Source: Doris montereyensis | Lineage: Eukaryota; Mollusca; Gastropoda; Nudibranchia; Dorididae | Direction: 5' to 3' | DNA length: 64,000 nucleotides | Assembly: GCA_037039925.1 (NCBI GenBank) | Contig: JAXRKP010000107.1 | Coordinates: 236,001 to 300,000, forward strand | Shown: positions 13,203 to 24,898 of the stretch, piece after piece | How the letters are laid out: every line of letters begins with the position of its first letter | How positions within the stretch are numbered: position 1 is the stretch's first letter | Made by a program: the position numbers and the translations under genes | The notes under the pieces: model-generated | Told to the model about the DNA's origin: nothing | What the model saw: only the letters and a program-made list of their open reading frames with translations | Databases searched by the model: none

Positions 13203-13700
13203 GCACGCTCTGTCATTGAGAAATTACATTCATCCAGTTTTCAGGGACTCGCTCTAAAATGGGTTTTCCCACTTCTGTCAATCTGACAGACTGTTCAGTT
13301 ACTCGCTCTTCAAAGTTATCCCACGCACAGCGTTCATACTCAGACTGGGAGTTGGGAATCGCACAGCGTTCATTTTCGCTCTTCTTGTTATCCCACGCAC
13401 AGCGCTAAACGTGAAACTCAGCTCTGTTATCTAATTTGCGGCGCTAATTTACATGATACTGCAAGTTATCATGCACAGCGCTCAGTACTTGCCTTTGTAA
13501 ATATATCCCACGCACAGCGTTCATCGCCTGAACCACCTCCAATCAGCGCGGTGGGGAAGGGAAATTCTTCCGCTTAGTGCTAGCGCTGCCGGAACGTGTT
13601 TATCCGTTCAGCCCCCACCCCCCATAAGGTTTACTCCGTTCAGCGTTCGTGTTTAACCCATAAGCGCCCTTTGGGGAATGCCGATCAGTGGACTAGGTAA
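13202..13700. repeat. GC-rich island with iterated GCACAGCG motif
   Basis: The core GCACAGCG occurs near 13326, 13361, 13397, 13473 and 13512, usually within 'cccacgcacagcgttcat'. Spacings of about 35, 36, 76 and 39 bases fit a degenerate array with a period near 37. The right half (13500-13700) is GC-rich non-repeated sequence. No coding frame. Confidence 0.6.
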
Positions 13701-13797
13701 GCACCTGCATACTTGCAGAGTAGATGATAACTCACGAATCTCCTGCTGTTATAAGTTGTTACATCTCAAAAAAGAGTGACCATCTTCAAGAGGGCAG

Positions 13798-15035
13798 TTG
13801 TTATATCTTATTATAAAGACGAGTCATTCCCATATCTTATTATAAAGTTGTTATATCTTATTATAAAGTTAGTGCACACTTATTATAAAATTGTTATATC
13901 TTATTATAAAAATTAAACATCTTATTATAAAATTGTTATATCTTATTATTCCGACTTTCAAAATAAAAACCAAGATAAAAATTTGAAGGTGAAGAATTTG
14001 AAAAATTCGACAATTTAAGGCCCTCAAAAAAACGCCTTTCAAGTTATGAAGCTACTTGTTAAATCAAATAACGCTTGTGGTGATTTAAGATGAAAGAAAG
14101 ATTATATTCAATTTGAAAGATCAAATGCAATACTGCAGCTATGGCCACTGTGGAAGAAGATTTTGAAGGATACAATTTTTTTTATTTTCCATTTATTGTG
14201 AAAACATCCTGTATATATGCTTATTATAAAGTTGTTATATCTTATTATACAGATAATAGCTTAGGATTGTTGTTACAATTATTAAATCTTGTTATTTATT
14301 ATAAAGTTTTTCATAGCTGAATAAATTGTTCAACTTATTATAAAGTTGTTATATCTTATTATAACGTTGTTATATCTTATTATAAATTGTCTTATCTTAT
14401 CCCAATAGTCGTTATATCTTATTATAAAGTTTTATATCTTATTATAAAGGGGGGATATCTTATTATAAAGTTGTTATATCTTATCGGACTAAAATGCTTA
14501 CATCTTATTATATAGTTTTACATCTTATTATAAAGGGGTTCATATCTTATTATATAGTTGTTATATCTTATTATATAGTTGTTATATCTTATTATAAAGT
14601 TGTTATATCTTATTATAAAGTTGTTATATCTTATTATAAAGTTGTCATATCTTAGCTGATAAAAGTTGTTGTTGTTGGTCGTATTATAAAGTTGTTAAAG
14701 TTGTTATATATTATTATAAAGTTGGGATATCTTATTATAAAGTTGTTAAAGTTTTATATCTTATTATAAATAAGGGGAATTCTAATTAAAGTTGTTAAAG
14801 TTATTATATCTTATTAGAGCAGTTGATAATATCTTATTATAAAAGGATATCTTATTATAAAGTTGCTTTATCTTATTATAAAGTTGTTATATCTTATTAT
14901 AAGTTTTATATCTTGGGTAAAGTTGTTAAAGTTGTTATATCTTATTATAAAGTTGTTATATCTTATTATAAAGTTGTTATATCTTATTATAAAGTTGTTA
15001 TATCTTATTATAAAGTTGTTACATCTTATTATTCC
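13798..15035. repeat. Array of a 21-bp unit interspersed with other sequence
   Basis: The unit is 'ttattataaagttgttatat' plus one c, present in perfect runs (for example 14575-14650 and 14935-15030) and as scattered single units. The unit is 7 codons long, so it stays open and reads as repeats of ILKLLYL or similar; no real protein is implied. Interruptions at 13950-14220 and elsewhere match unique sequence at 15032-15870. Confidence 0.92.
13945..14850. repeat. Duplicate 1 of a 0.85 kb segment, infiltrated by 21-bp units
   Basis: Landmarks occur in the same order as in 15032-15870: 'aagattatattcaat', 'catcctgtatatatgc', 'ataatagct(t/g)aggattgttg', 'cccaatagtcgtt', 'tatcggactaaaatgcttac', 'agctgataaaag', 'ggggaattctaatt' and 'gagcag(t/g)tgataat'. 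Between landmarks, the sequence present in duplicate 2 is replaced by 21-bp repeat units. Confidence 0.75.
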
Positions 15036-15870
15036 AAACTTTCAAATAAAAATCAAGATCGAAAAATTTGGCTTAGAAATAATTTGAAAAACCGAACAAT
15101 TTACATGTCCTACAAAAAAAATGCTTGACAAGTTATGTTTTCCTTGTTAAATCGATGTCTTTGAGCCATTTTAGATGAACAAAGATTATATTCAATAAGT
15201 AAATGCAATAAATTCGCAACATGGCTAAAAAACAAAATTAATTTGGCTAATTCATTTTTTTAATTTTCCATTTATTTACATAAGACATCCTGTATATATG
15301 CATTGGAATCTTGGTAATTTCAACATTCAGATAATAGCTGAGGATTGTTGGACAATTAGTAAAATCTCCAACAACATTTGTTTTGCTTTTTCATATCTGA
15401 ATATCGGTCAACTGACAGGAGGTGAAAACATACCGTTACCTGCTGAGCCGCCTGCCCCGCTGTGTTACCAATTATCTTATTGGTCCCAATAGTCGTTTAT
15501 TATTTTATGTTAAAAAATTAAAAATGGGGGGGATATGAAAACAAATTGGGGTACAGATTATCGGACTAAAATGCTTACATAAGTTTTATTTATGAAGTCA
15601 AGGGGTTTCAAATTTGGTATTGATAATTCGTAAATAATAGGTTAAAGTTGTATCGTTAAATCGACAGAGATTTGGAAAGCTGAACTGAGAAACTAGTCAC
15701 ATGGAGAGCTGATAAAAGCTCTGGTTGGTCAACCACGAAGGCCTAACAATAAAGGTTGGGGAGGAGGAGATTTTCAGTGGGGTCTTTATACTGATAAAGG
15801 GAATTCTAATTGGAGTGGGGGGGAGGGAGCGGGGGTTAAGAGAGCAGGTGATAATAATCACATGTGCTCC
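15032..15870. repeat. Duplicate 2 of the 0.85 kb segment, repeat-free
   Basis: Contains the same ordered landmarks as 13945-14850 but without the 21-bp units. No gene was seen. Its right end runs into a SINE-like remnant at about 15920. Confidence 0.75.
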
Positions 15871-15919
15871 TGAAGCTGTGGAACTAGTTTGAAAAAGCAT
15901 GTTAAGGTCTTACGTTAAA

Positions 15920-16150
15920 TAGTATTGCTAGGATTCGAACCCAGGCCAGTGCAAAATGTGCAAATAATCTCCATTTGCTTCCTATTTTGGTCGAGTGGAA
16001 AGATGCTAATTTTAGTTTAGTGTCTTTCCCACGGAACTCAGTTGAACCTAGTAGCACAGTTGCTATGTATGTTCGAAGTTTTCCTTCGCCCAGGACCTCA
16101 TGATCCCAAGTCCAATCTCACTCTTCTCAAAATATGCCAAATAATCTATG
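15920..16150 (-). repeat. tRNA-derived SINE remnant
   Basis: Contains 'gctaggattcgaaccca' and 'aggacctcatgatccca', which are also present in the SINE copies at 25640 and 49255. Read on the - strand these give a B-box like 'gggttcgaatcctagc'. Internal order is partly scrambled. Confidence 0.5.
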
Positions 16151-16384
16151 CCCACCCTCTTGCTTCCAATATTTTGGTCAACTAGGGGTTTCCTTCCTCT
16201 TTTATATGGTGACTTGTTACTAATTTTAGTGTATTAGCTAAACCATTTTATTCCAACCCTAGACAACTTTAGATATAAGTGATGTCACATGGAAAAAGGC
16301 ATCTAGTTTGTTTTCTTTGGTCTTTGTCAATGCCTATGTAAAGCGTCAGTTCAACTAGAAAGAAACTCCAATCTCAAAACTTCA

Positions 16385-17527
16385 TTGATTTTGAAAAGGC
16401 ATTCGAACCCTAGCGTTTTCACATTCTATCAATGCAATGAATCAGGGATTGCATTCAACATTTGAAAAGGCATTCGATAGCCTCTATCGAGAAAAAGTGT
16501 AGACACCCCAACGTCTTGTTCAGCTCATTAAAAGTTTCTACAATGAATTCACATGTAAAGTTGGAAATAGCAATCAAAATTTGAAATCATGACTGGTGTC
16601 AGACAAGGGTGCGGGATGTCAAAAACCATCTTCATTATTGCTATAGACTGGGTGGTGAACGCAGACAACCAGTGATCAACACAGGGGAATTAGTGGACTC
16701 TCTTCTCTTCGCTAGAGGATATAGATTTTGCGGACCATTTGGTGCTATTGGCACACTAACATCATCACATGCAAGAGAAAATATTACGGCTAAAGCTCTT
16801 TTGGTCAACAGATAGGTCTAAAAATAAGCCTTACAAAATCTGAACTAATGACATTAAATATCCAAAATCCCTCTCCAATCCCCATCAGTAACAATAGCAT
16901 ACAAACAACTAAGGAATGTACATATATAGGCAGCGTTGTTACCTTACAAGTAGCAGAGGAGCTGACAAAGACATTGACAGACGCCTAAACAGGGCAAGAA
17001 ATTCTTTCAAACTATTTCACAATGGATGTAAAACAAAAGAATACAATATTAAAACAACACTAAAAGGCTACCAAAGCTGAGTCCTATCAACTTTACTACG
17101 TGGATCTGAATGTTGGAGGATGGCGGACAGAGACATGAACAAATTATTCTTATTCCACACCAAATGGCTGCAAAAAATCCTAAATATATTTTGGCCAAAC
17201 AAAATTTCAAACGAGACTCTTCTCCGAAAATGCAAAATAGACCACATGCAAAACATCCTTCTTAAGAGAAGATGGCGGTGAATAGGGCATGTCCTAAGAA
17301 AAGAAGAAGGAAAATCACCAAGACTGCCCTACAGTGGCCCCTGAAGGGCAAGGGAGACGTGGCAGGCCAAAAACAACTTGAAAAAGAACAGTAAAGTAAA
17401 GAATGAGATTAAAGATTGGGGCGAAACCCGGAATTCCATAAAGACGTTTGCCATGGAAAGAGAGATATGGAGATCCGTCATTGTTGCCCTACATGCCAAC
17501 TGGCATAATGGGCAGTAAGTAAGTAAT
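16385..17527 (+). mobile_element. Non-LTR retrotransposon remnant, 3' half of reverse transcriptase
   Basis: Broken + strand frames give FEKAFDSLYREK, then a TGVRQGC segment, SECWRMADRDMNKLF, and finally a GHVLR segment and KNEIKDWGETRNSI up to HANWHNGQ and a stop at 17516. These match the palm and C-terminal part of LINE reverse transcriptases. Many stops and shifts show it is dead. 5'-truncated, as expected for LINE insertions, with a short TAAG-like tail. Confidence 0.8.
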
Positions 17528-17949
17528 TTCACATGGATTACAGTAAATTAAAGTAGGATGTTGCATATGTTTTCAGCTGTTTTAAAGTGTTGTTCTTGAC
17601 GAAGCATGTATATCTTGGTGATGATTATTGTATATAAAATAATATGTGTAATGGTAAGAAACATTAAATTTTAAATACATTGTGTTTTCAAATTCCGCAT
17701 AATGAAGATCTGTATCCATATTTTAAGTATGTTTTATTTCAGAAAACATTGAGTATATCATGCTTTGTTTTCTCCCCATGTTCTGTGCACACGCATTGGC
17801 TAAAGAATATCAACTTCTTACACTAATAAATGAGTTGACGTATTGTTCTGTATATTAAATGATGTCCTAGTAGAATATTGAATTAATGTATTTCCAAGTT
17901 TTTAGATGTAGAGGTTTTATCCAGTTAGATCTTATTTCTTTTTGTTCAG

Positions 17950-18111
17950 AAAACATTGCTGCCACGGAAGTGAAAAAGGAAGGATTCAAGAAATATTCTG
18001 AGCTTTCGAGAGAGGAGATTTATGAACAGGCCTTGAGAAAAGTTGTTTCTTTCACAAAAAATGCCGTGAACTTAACATCTCAGACAACTATGACCAAGAA
18101 TGGTTTAGAGA
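17950..18111 (+). pseudogene. ACOX1: ACOX-B exon 2
   Basis: Follows ttgttcag. Reads QNIAATEVKKEGFKKYSEL, then SREEIYEQALRKVVSFTK, then a diverged tail. It is 162 nt against 160 in ACOX-C, so the phase at the donor differs from the family phase and the join to exon 3 is out of frame. An open frame continues upstream to 17886 and downstream into the intron; both extensions are chance. Confidence 0.85.
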
Positions 18112-18324
18112 GTGAGTGTCATTTCTTGATTGCTTGTCTTGATGTAAACGGTCATTTAGATATATGTAATATTTATGATGATATCAAATTTGCCTATATT
18201 CTAGAGCAGAATAGTTTGAATGATATGGCTTTGTACTGAATTGCATAGCAACATTTATTGCAAGATTTAGTGATGAGCGTTGTCTTATATCATTCCTTCT
18301 CTGCTCTTTTTCTCCCTTATTTAG

Positions 18325-18487
18325 GGTTCTATTCCAAAATGAAGGAAACCCCTGTTTGTACATGATATCATGTTTATTCCAACCATCAAGAAATTGGGTA
18401 CAAAGGAACAGAAAGAAAAAAAATGGTTGCCCCTGACTGAGACCTTTGAAATGATAGGTGCCTATGCACAGACTGAACTTGGCCACG
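18325..18487 (+). pseudogene. ACOX1: ACOX-B exon 3 (frame broken)
   Basis: The conserved part reads LFVHDIMFIPTIKKLGTKEQ, then KEKKWLPL, ending [10 protein letters not shown], the FAD/acyl-CoA contact motif region. That frame has a TGA just upstream at 18340-18342, and the exon 2 phase does not reach it. One extra Lys codon sits in an A run at 18418-18425. Confidence 0.85.
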
Positions 18488-19373
18488 GTAAGAAAGGAAT
18501 GAGAGAGAATTCATCCGTGATCTAAGCACAAAACAATTTAACGCTTTTATATTGTGTTATGACATCAGTAATTTGAGTGGTTGCATTTTGACAAATTCAA
18601 CAGGCATTGCGATTAATTGAACCCAAGTATAAATTCCATCCCTGCTACGTGTGCACATGTGCTTTTTGGTAAAATATATTTATCTTTAGACTATATTGTC
18701 ATTTTTACTTTTTTTTCATTTTTATCTGCTTTTTTTGCTTTTTTTTTTGTGGGGGACGGAGGGGGGTGCATTTCTTTTTTCTTCTTTGAAAATTTTTTAA
18801 GTCCAAAGATCATTGAAAGGCAGTGTGAACGTATTGAACGGAAGAAAACAAAGTTGTAATTCAATATAGTTGACTCATTGTGATGTAAAAATGTTATGCT
18901 GTAGACAGATGCCCCACTTAGTGAATGATTTTATTTATAAGGACAGTTTTACCTGCATCAGCTTTGAAACAAGACATTTAATAGCTAACAATGCATTCCT
19001 TTATGTCAACACTTGCACACATTGTCATTGACTGTGAGGTAGGGTATGGTTGACTGATGAAGCTGATCATTGGCGGAAAGAAAAGAAGATTTCTCCATCA
19101 ACAACTTAACAGGGACATACAAGAATTATGCGAACAGGCTGATGGGTAACATGAGTCTAATGAAAGAATCCCGCAACCCTGTCCATGTGACTAACAGCAC
19201 TTAATGCGACATAGAGTTTCAATGCCTGTATGTGAGGATGACGTTTTGTATTACTTGGTCACTTTAGACCAGAACTCCTCTGATGACTGGCAACCGTGTC
19301 TCAGTAAAAGTTACCCTTTGCTGACAAAAGATTGGCTCATTCTATGGTTCAGTCAAAGACATCGAGCATGCAC

Positions 19374-19835
19374 TTTGGTGAAGATAATCCAGTCGTCGCT
19401 GAACCGTAGCGTTGTGATCATGAACTTTGGAGAAGATAATCCAGTGATGAACCGTAGCGTTGTGATCATGAACTTTGGAGAAGATAATCCAGTCGTCGCT
19501 GAACCGTAACGTTGTAATCATGCACTTTGGAAGATAATCCAGTCGTCGCTGAACCGTAGCGTTGGATGAAGATAATCCAGTCGTGCTGAACCGTAACGTT
19601 GTAATCAGAACTTTGGGAAAATAATCCAGTCGTCGCTGAATCGTAGCGTTGTGATCATGAACTTTGGGGAAGATAATCCAGTCGTCGCTGAACCGTAGCG
19701 TTGTGATCATGTACTTTGGGGAAGATAATCCAGTCGTCGCTGAACCGTAGCATTGTGATCATGTACTTTGGAGAAGATAATCCAGTCGTAGTACTTTGGA
19801 GAAGATAATCCAGTCGTAGCTGAACCGTAGCGTTG
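19374..19835. repeat. 52-bp minisatellite, about 9 units, SINE-related
   Basis: Unit begins 'gaagataatccagtcgtcgc' and contains 'tgaaccgtagcgttgtgatc'. Several units are shortened. The 'gctgaaccgtag' piece also forms the head of the SINE at 3335, and the array abuts a SINE of that family at 19836, so the array seems to have grown from a SINE head. Confidence 0.9.
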
Positions 19836-20135
19836 TGTGAGCTGGCAATCCAGTCACGTTGTGAGCTGGCCATCACGAACGACATTGGTTCAAGCCCCAT
19901 GACTGGCACATGTGGGGGGGTTCATAATGTTGTACTCTTAGAAAATGCACTTCACTCTGCTTCCCTCACTTGACTCAGGTGTCAATGAGTATCCAGCTAT
20001 AGGTATAGACATATCTTGTCAGAGTGTTAGGATCTTGAATGAAATGGCCTGCTGGAGGATAAATGATGTACGGTCGGTGAGCCTGTACTTGTGCGGTGAT
20101 ATAGACTGTAAATCCATCTTTATCTTTATGTATTT
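19836..20135 (+). repeat. tRNA-derived SINE
   Basis: Head with 'ttggttcaagcccc', body 'gagtatccagctat', 3' part 'tgatatagactgtaaatcca'. Same family as 3335-3660 and 35666-36010. Confidence 0.65.
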
Positions 20136-20906
20136 TAAGGGTAAATGAGTGTTATGAAATTTTGTTTGGTCTTGATAATAACGCATTTGTACAGACTTTA
20201 CATTGTAGCAGCATGTATTTTCACGGTACCGTCTATATCAGATACATAAATTTTAAAAGGAATGAAATGTTTCCGGAAAGATTTCTTTCACCACATTTCT
20301 TCTTATTCTCGAATGTTGTTTTTTTTCATCCGTTTTTTATCAATTATCCTTTTGCATTGTTTTTTGTACAAGTTTGTTTTATACACATCAGCAGAGAGTA
20401 ACATGCAGTTTACAATTGTAGTTAATTTACATTTATGCAGTCAGTTTGTATGATATCAGTATAGGACTTGGACAAAAATGTTTAACTTTTTGTACAAATT
20501 TGATTTGCGACAAAGCATTAGTGAAAAATTATAGCAACTTTCTATTTTAGATATATATTCATAATAATAATACTGAAGATGGTGAAATATCAGCTTTACC
20601 TATGATCAGTCTTGGACAAAAAGTAAAAACAATGAAAGAATGTGAATTTTATAAGTAAAAGATTTTTTTTTTTTTTTTACACAGCTGAGCGGCTGAATCA
20701 AAATACATATTAAGTGTAATTCAAACTTTGTGAAATTAAACTATGTAAGCGGTCACAGAACTGAATGTGCTTTTGTTATTGTAAGTCATTGGGATATTTT
20801 GTCTACCAAAAATCCTGTACATGTGTCTGTTTAAAGAATTAGACAGGCTGTATCTTATTTTTATTTATTTCTATCTTTTTTTTATTGTTCCCTACCTTTT
20901 CCCCAG

Positions 20907-21014
20907 GCACATTTCTCCGTGGACTTGAAACAGTGGTAACTTATGATGTTGCTACCAAAGAGTTTATCCTTGACTCACCAACCGTCACATCTACCAAATT
21001 TTGGGCCGGGGGCA
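20907..21014 (+). pseudogene. ACOX1: ACOX-B exon 4
   Basis: 108 nt, same as ACOX-C. Reads [20 protein letters not shown], then [16 protein letters not shown]. The ACOX-C equivalent ends FWPGA. An extra G in the W-P region is balanced by a donor one base earlier, so the phase into exon 5 is kept; Pro is lost from the usual W-P-G motif. Confidence 0.88.
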
Positions 21015-21423
21015 GTAAGCATTGATTTAATTTCATCCTCACATTTCATTTATGACTCTACGAAAGCGATGTTTGATAAAATGCAATGTTTATATGGAAA
21101 TGCAGATTGTTGATTTCGTCTACACACAAACCTTGTTATAGTGCCAACTATTGTGCCAGTGGTCACCTGGTGTTATAAAGGGAAGGCGTTTTAACGAAAA
21201 GGCCCTTAGACAGTATTACAGCAAGGGGGATAATCACTGTAGGTGCAAAGTACCTGTATATCTACAAGAACCAGGGAAAGTTTAGCCTGATTATGCATGT
21301 ACAATGTAGGCCCACAGTATGTGAAAATGCTATTGTAGTACAATGTAGTAGAAGTAGTACATAAAACAGACTACATGGAGTGAGAGAGGCGATGAATTGC
21401 GCGTGGGTGTGAAACATGACACT

Positions 21424-21477
21424 GACACACAGGGCGCTGATCTACTGACACACAAAAGCAGCAGCGCCCTGTGTGTC
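21424..21477. repeat. Perfect 16-bp inverted repeat, 22-base loop
   Basis: 'gacacacagggcgctg' at 21424-21439 is the exact reverse complement of 21462-21477. The stem is GC-rich compared with its surroundings. Confidence 0.85.
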
Positions 21478-22234
21478 GGATGCTATGATCTTTCACCAAG
21501 CTAATCTAGATTCTGCCAGCTTACGTCTACATCACTTCGAGGAAGAGAATGGTGAAGCCCGCTGACAGTAGAACAAACTGATTTTACAATAGGTATATAA
21601 AGAACATGAAAGCCAAATACTTTGTGAATGGCAGATGGTGGTATAATGAGTTATTTCATGGTTTCTGTATACTCTTTGATCCGTAGAAAGGTGAAAAGCT
21701 GGCAGTAAGCGAAAATGGTGGTTTAGTGGGATGCTAATCTGTTTTTCATCAAGTTTAAGATTCCCACCTTTATTAGCATCTGCCGATATTATTAAATTAG
21801 CTAGCCCGTAAATTCAGTTTGGTTTGAGTTTTTATGTCATAAACCATCAACGAAATAAAACACTTGAAACAATTTTAAAACAATAGATCTAGTTCATCCA
21901 CCACTGAAAAGAAATCCTGAACAAACATGGTCCATTAATCAAATTTCAGAAATAGTAGAAGATTATTGCTTTTAATAGATTTTTTCATTCTCGTTTCTGC
22001 TAAAATGGGTATAATCTTATAAGATAATAAAGCTTATGATGATAGTTGTTTTGGGGTGGGAGGGGTTTTTGCCCCTTAACAATGTCATGATCTTGTGTTG
22101 TACACTGTTGAGATAATGTTTTGGTTAACATATATGCTTAGATGAAGGAAAATGTTCTTCTTTTCCCCAAGCTAAAATAGCTACCACTAGACGAATGATG
22201 GACAATCTTCTTGATACTGATAGTGAAATAAGAT

Positions 22235-22844
22235 TGTATTTCAAGGTTTATATATAAAGAAGTAAATTGATCATTGTTTTTCATGAATAATATATAAAGA
22301 AATAAGTTGATCATTATTTTTTAAGGTTTATGTATAAAGAAGTAAGTTGATCGTTGTTTTTCAGGATTTATATATAAAGAAGTTAGTTGATCAATTGTTT
22401 TCAGGATTTATATATAAAAAAGTTAGTTGATGAATTGTTTTTTCAGGATTTATATATAAAGTTAGTTGAAGTTAGTTGATCAATTGTTGTTTTCGTTTTA
22501 TATATAAAGGTTTATATATAAAGAAGTTAGTTGATCGTTGTTTTTCAGGTTTATATATAAAGAAGTAAGTTGATCGTTGTTTTTCCAAGGTTTATATATA
22601 AAGAGTTAGTTGCTCATTGTTTTTCAAGGTTTATATAAAAAAGAAGTTAGTTGATCATTGTTTTTCAAGGTTTATATATAAAGAAGTTAGTTGATCATTG
22701 TTTTTCAAGGTTTATATATAAAGAAGTTAGTTGATCATTGTTATTCAAGATTTATATATAAAGAAGAAGTTGATCTAATAATTGTTATTCAAGATTTTAT
22801 ATACAGAAGTTAGCTAATAATTGTTTTTCAATATGTTTTCAAGG

Positions 22845-22845
<1 letters not shown>
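22235..22845. repeat. 40-bp minisatellite, about 15 units
   Basis: Unit contains 'tttatatataaagaagttag' followed by 'ttgatcattgtttttcaa'. Units vary in length at both ends of the array; central units around 22640-22740 are nearly identical. Confidence 0.92.
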
Positions 22846-22959
<114 letters not shown>

Positions 22960-23466
22960 TCACCGCCAGTCACTATCCACATATGGAGCAATTTTGAAAA
23001 TACGCATATTCTTTCTCAAACGTCCAAATTTAAATTTCCTGACTGTTTCCATAATATATCATATAAATTCAACCATCATAGTTGTCTAAAAATAGGGCAT
23101 GTGCTGCATTTTGTTGGCCAGCTTTATGAAAATAAGATCACAAGAAGACAGTTTGTTAGGTATTACTCAAAAATTGTCAAATGCTTTATCTATGTGCAGA
23201 TAGCAACCAGCAGCGACAATATGTCGTAATACTAGAATTTGGTTGAAGACTGTTCGTCAAGATTTGTATACCGTCTGTAAACTGTTTGAACATGTATGTC
23301 CGTCTGACGTAATTTTTCAGGAGAAGCAACAACAAAAACCCATCTTAAATTATCGAATAGGACTGCAAACATCATGCTTTGCTTTTTGGAAGAATAACGG
23401 AAACCTTTGCTTAGATCATGTACATAAAATGGGCTTTTCTAATGGTTCAAAACCTACAATGTTTCT

Positions 23467-23612
23467 AAAGAGCATCAATGATAAAAGTCAAAAGTCAAAT
23501 GAAACAGTACATGTGTCGGTTCTTTTAAGGCCCTTGGCTTGTTGTAAATCAATCATCATGTGATGTGAAACCAAGAAGACATTTTGAAATACAACATCCT
23601 AGAAAAGAAAGA
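23467..23612. repeat. Direct repeat of about 145 bp, copy 1
   Basis: Almost identical to 24899-25047, beginning 'aagagcatcaatgataaaag' and including 'cggttcttttaaggcccttg'. The two copies bracket exons 5 and 6 of ACOX-B. Confidence 0.9.
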
Positions 23613-23747
23613 GCCATTCGTTTGATCATTATACGGATCTCATATCCCACATATCATGGACTTAGCGTTTAGAATGTTTCACCGACGATATGAAGAATTC
23701 AGTTGTCAGGCTTTATTTGAAAATTAAACCACCTTTTGTGCTTTCAG

Positions 23748-23865
23748 TGGGAAAGACTACAAATGTTGGCCTTGTAATGGCAAAACTCGTCATTGATGGC
23801 CGTAACTGTGGGATGCAATTTTTTATGGTCCAGTTGAGGGATTTGACTACATCAGCCCTTGCCTG
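23748..23865 (+). pseudogene. ACOX1: ACOX-B exon 5 (2-nt deletion)
   Basis: Reads MGKTTNVGLVMAKLVIDGRN, then a CGMQFFMVQLRDL segment. It is 118 nt against 120 in ACOX-C. The lesion lies at about 23843-23855: the expected THQPLPG ending is present only in another frame. Confidence 0.87.
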
Positions 23866-24177
23866 GTAAGCAGACTATGTCTCAGTTAATCTTGTTGCTT
23901 TGTTTCAAAAAGTTTATTTGTTGTAATACAGTACGGATAAGTAATACAATGTCGCTTTTTTACTCAAAATGTTGTGATTGTTTCTGATCTTTTCGATATT
24001 TTGCACCTGTTTTAGGTAAGGTTAATATTTCCATGTGTATTAGTTCATCCTATAGCAAAACTTAGTAGAATATGTCTACTTGGCTTGATGTTTACTGAAT
24101 GATCAATATGTATCGGGAATCCAGGATTTGGAGTAGTACAATAGGAATAAGAAAATGCAAATTTCTTGTATTTCAAG

Positions 24178-24292
24178 GCATAACAATTGGTGACATTGGG
24201 ACCAAGTTTGGCCATGGTGGAATAGACAACGGATTTTTGAGACTGAATAAAGTACGGATTCAAGAGATAATATGCTCATGCGGTATGCTCAG
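24178..24292 (+). pseudogene. ACOX1: ACOX-B exon 6 (1-nt deletion)
   Basis: Reads [20 protein letters not shown], then LRLNKVRI. At 24261 a single C is missing against ACOX-C, so [10 protein letters not shown] follows only in the shifted frame. It is 115 nt against 116. Confidence 0.87.
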
Positions 24293-24898
24293 GTGAGAGG
24301 TACATGTACTAACTATGAATCTAAAGTTTTATTTATGAAACATTAAACTTGAATGGTAATAAGCGTATTATGAGCTCACACATGTGTTTGATTTAAAATT
24401 GAGATATAAAAAACATTAACTCAGGGACCAAATCAACAGTCTTGATTCTAACTTTTTTAAAGTAGAATAGTACTTTCGAAATGGAATGAAAATTTGCATA
24501 AATATCTGTTATTAACCAATCTTGTGAAAAATTATATCAGCTGTCATAATCCTGTGTCAAAAATGGGTTATAACTCTTTAACAAGAAAAATCACAAACAA
24601 ACAACTTTACCCCATCAAATAAAAGCCAAGTACACACCAAAGAACAAACAAACAAAAAAGAACCCAACAAACCGACTCAAGTAAACAGCCCCAATAAATA
24701 GCACAACAACAAAACAACACAACAACAAAATTGGGGTGGTGTTGGAGGGGGAATGAATATACAAACAGACAATAAAAATTTCTTTCTGAAATTAAGAGAA
24801 GAATATAGGGTTGTCTTGGATTTCCTGTTTTGGTGTATTATGAATGTGTCGATTGAGTTTTGGGTAAAACTGATCAATACAAGTATTTAAACTTTTTT

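Larger units (their letters stand above)
18488..20906 (+). other. ACOX-B intron 3
   Basis: GT-AG intron. 18490-19370 shows only T-rich sequence with no identifiable gene. The 52-bp array and a SINE follow and are listed separately. 20140-20900 is featureless AT-rich DNA. Confidence 0.75.

Noticed and set aside
14823..15128. Frames rich in ISYYKVV or LLYLIIK
   Set aside because: Translation of a 21-bp tandem repeat; not a transmembrane protein gene.
17886..17949. Upstream extension of ACOX-B exon 2 with its own ATG
   Set aside because: A good acceptor (ttgttcag) precedes 17950 and exon 1 is found at 9025 with matching phase.
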